Translations under genes and position numbers: made by a program
Shown here: positions 63,079 through 64,000 of the stretch, in pieces
Layout: each line of letters starts with the position of its first letter
Position numbering within the stretch: position 1 is the first letter of the stretch
Assembly (NCBI GenBank): GCA_025677815.1
Contig: JAIXMP010000006.1
Coordinates: 930,001-994,000 of the forward strand
Direction of reading: 5' to 3'
From: Phascolomyces articulosus
Lineage: Eukaryota > Mucoromycota > Mucoromycetes > Mucorales > Lichtheimiaceae
DNA: 64,000 nt
The notes under the pieces: model-generated
Database searches by the model: none
The model's input: only the letters and a program-made list of their open reading frames with translations
What the model was told of the DNA's origin: nothing

Positions 63079-64000
63079 ATGAGTAAACGAGTACCGTGTA
63101 ATGGTAATTATTATTATTATTATTGAAACTTTATTTTTTTTATTCCATTTGAAATAGGGTACACCGTTTTAACTTTTATTCTTCTATTTTATGTTATACC
63201 GTTTAGAATGTCGAGAACATAAACGAGGGTGTTCAGGCGAAAGTCCTTGCCAACGGTAAAACCAGCATGAAGTGAACGAGTGTGTAAACTTTGAGTATCC
63301 ATTAAAAACAAGGTCAACTTACTCTTCTTCTTTTTTTTCAATCGCATATAGATGTCAACGATTCAATCTAAAATGTGTCTATACGATCAATAAATCGCCC
63401 AAGGATGAAGAATATATACAAGAACTCGCTGTACGACAACAATTGGAAACATTACGAGAACAAGTATCAACCATGGAAAAAGAACTTGATTTTTTACGCA
63501 TGGCTCAACCTACCACCATGGTCATGAATTCACCTTTCAGCAAAAATAGTTTTATGTCATCCTCGTCTTCTGATAATAATAGTACCACCAGTCATCCGTC
63601 TGTTTTTTCGTCTCCTCCATTTTATACCGAACAAGATTCACCGTCAACGACATCGAGTGATCTCTCAGACGAACAACAACAGGGAAATGAGAATGGAAAA
63701 CAATTGATTGCACATAACAAAAAAGGATATTCTATTACGGTCGATCCATCTACCCATACTTCAACAACGGATACGACTACGAAAACAATCACAGGATCCA
63801 CACCCGACCAGTTGAATTGGACATTAACTGTGAGTAACGGAAAACTCTCCATCTGCACCAATATACGAAACCATAGCGAACTCTTTGCCAGTTTACAAAA
63901 GATTGTTAGTACACTTGAATTTCAAGACAAAGTACCCACCTTATTTGAAAATGGTACCGAACCTAGTCCTATTGGCAAAGCATTACGATTCCTCATGTGG
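63079..64000 (+). CDS. Zn(II)2Cys6 transcription factor, N-terminal part (runs off window)
   Basis: Exons 63079-63103 and 63207-63255, plus an exon from 63352 that continues past the edge. Spliced, the start reads MSKRVPCNECREHKRGC, then SGESPCQRCQRFNLKC. This is the six-cysteine binuclear zinc cluster of fungal transcription factors, in which three exons supply the cysteines. The basic residues between Cys2 and Cys3 are shorter on lysine than usual. A coiled-coil-like helix follows (EYIQELAVRQQLETLREQVS), then a Ser/Thr-rich linker. The last visible part (LNWTLTVSNGKLSICTNIRN) resembles the start of the middle region of such regulators. The first exon codes for only eight residues and would be missed by most finders. 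Position next to the protease and sugar porter suggests, but does not show, a metabolic role. Confidence 0.85.

Overview
The window looks like nuclear DNA of an early-diverging filamentous fungus, most likely Mucoromycota (Mucorales-type). The DNA is AT-rich and full of homopolymer tracts and microsatellites. Genes are interrupted by many short GT-AG introns (mostly 45-200 bp). The protein set fits: exportin-4 (absent from budding yeast), an Ecl1-like protein, a Ran1/Sks1-type kinase, a PKA catalytic subunit, and Ser/Gln/Asn-rich regulators. All gene models were spliced by eye from frame continuity and splice sites. No rRNA, tRNA, CRISPR or prokaryotic operon signal was seen.

Layout. 0.6-5.8 kb: a C2H2 zinc-finger regulator (-), a two-exon gene resembling the bacterial RNase P protein (+), and a CHTOP/FoP-like RNA-export factor (-). 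9.17-14.0 kb: arm A of a large inverted duplication carrying a frameshifted HET-domain gene (-). 14.8-19.2 kb: two unrecognised low-complexity genes (+) and a Myb/SANT-like acidic protein (-). 20.4-22.5 kb: a six-exon vacuolar-type amino acid transporter (-). 23.6 kb: a candidate 39-residue protein. 25.1-30.7 kb: exportin-4 in 23 exons (+). 31.4-37.2 kb: Ecl1-like protein (-), TFIIB (+), Yip1/YIPF5 (-) and Nhp2 (-). 38.8-39.2 kb: a decayed coding fragment. 39.4-45.3 kb: arm B of the inverted duplication with an almost intact HET-domain gene (+), bracketed by copies of one MITE-like element. 47.3-48.8 kb: Ran1-type kinase (-). 53.7-64.0 kb: a run of + strand genes: GH16 glucanase, PKA catalytic subunit, MFS sugar transporter, secreted subtilisin-like protease, and the start of a Zn2Cys6 regulator cut by the window edge.

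How the genes fit together. Much of the window is housekeeping: TFIIB for transcription, Nhp2 and CHTOP for RNA biology, exportin-4 for nuclear transport, Yip1 for ER-Golgi traffic. The 53.7-64 kb block (glucanase, PKA, sugar porter, protease, regulator) has a nutrient-acquisition flavour, but shared orientation in a fungus does not imply an operon. The accessory part is the inverted HET duplication. It flanks 25.7 kb of conserved genes, and one of its breakpoints falls inside a MITE.

The two most interesting items are the inverted HET/MITE system with differently damaged gene copies, and the nuclear RnpA-like gene, which could partner the bacteria-like RNase P RNA known from zygomycete mitochondrial genomes.
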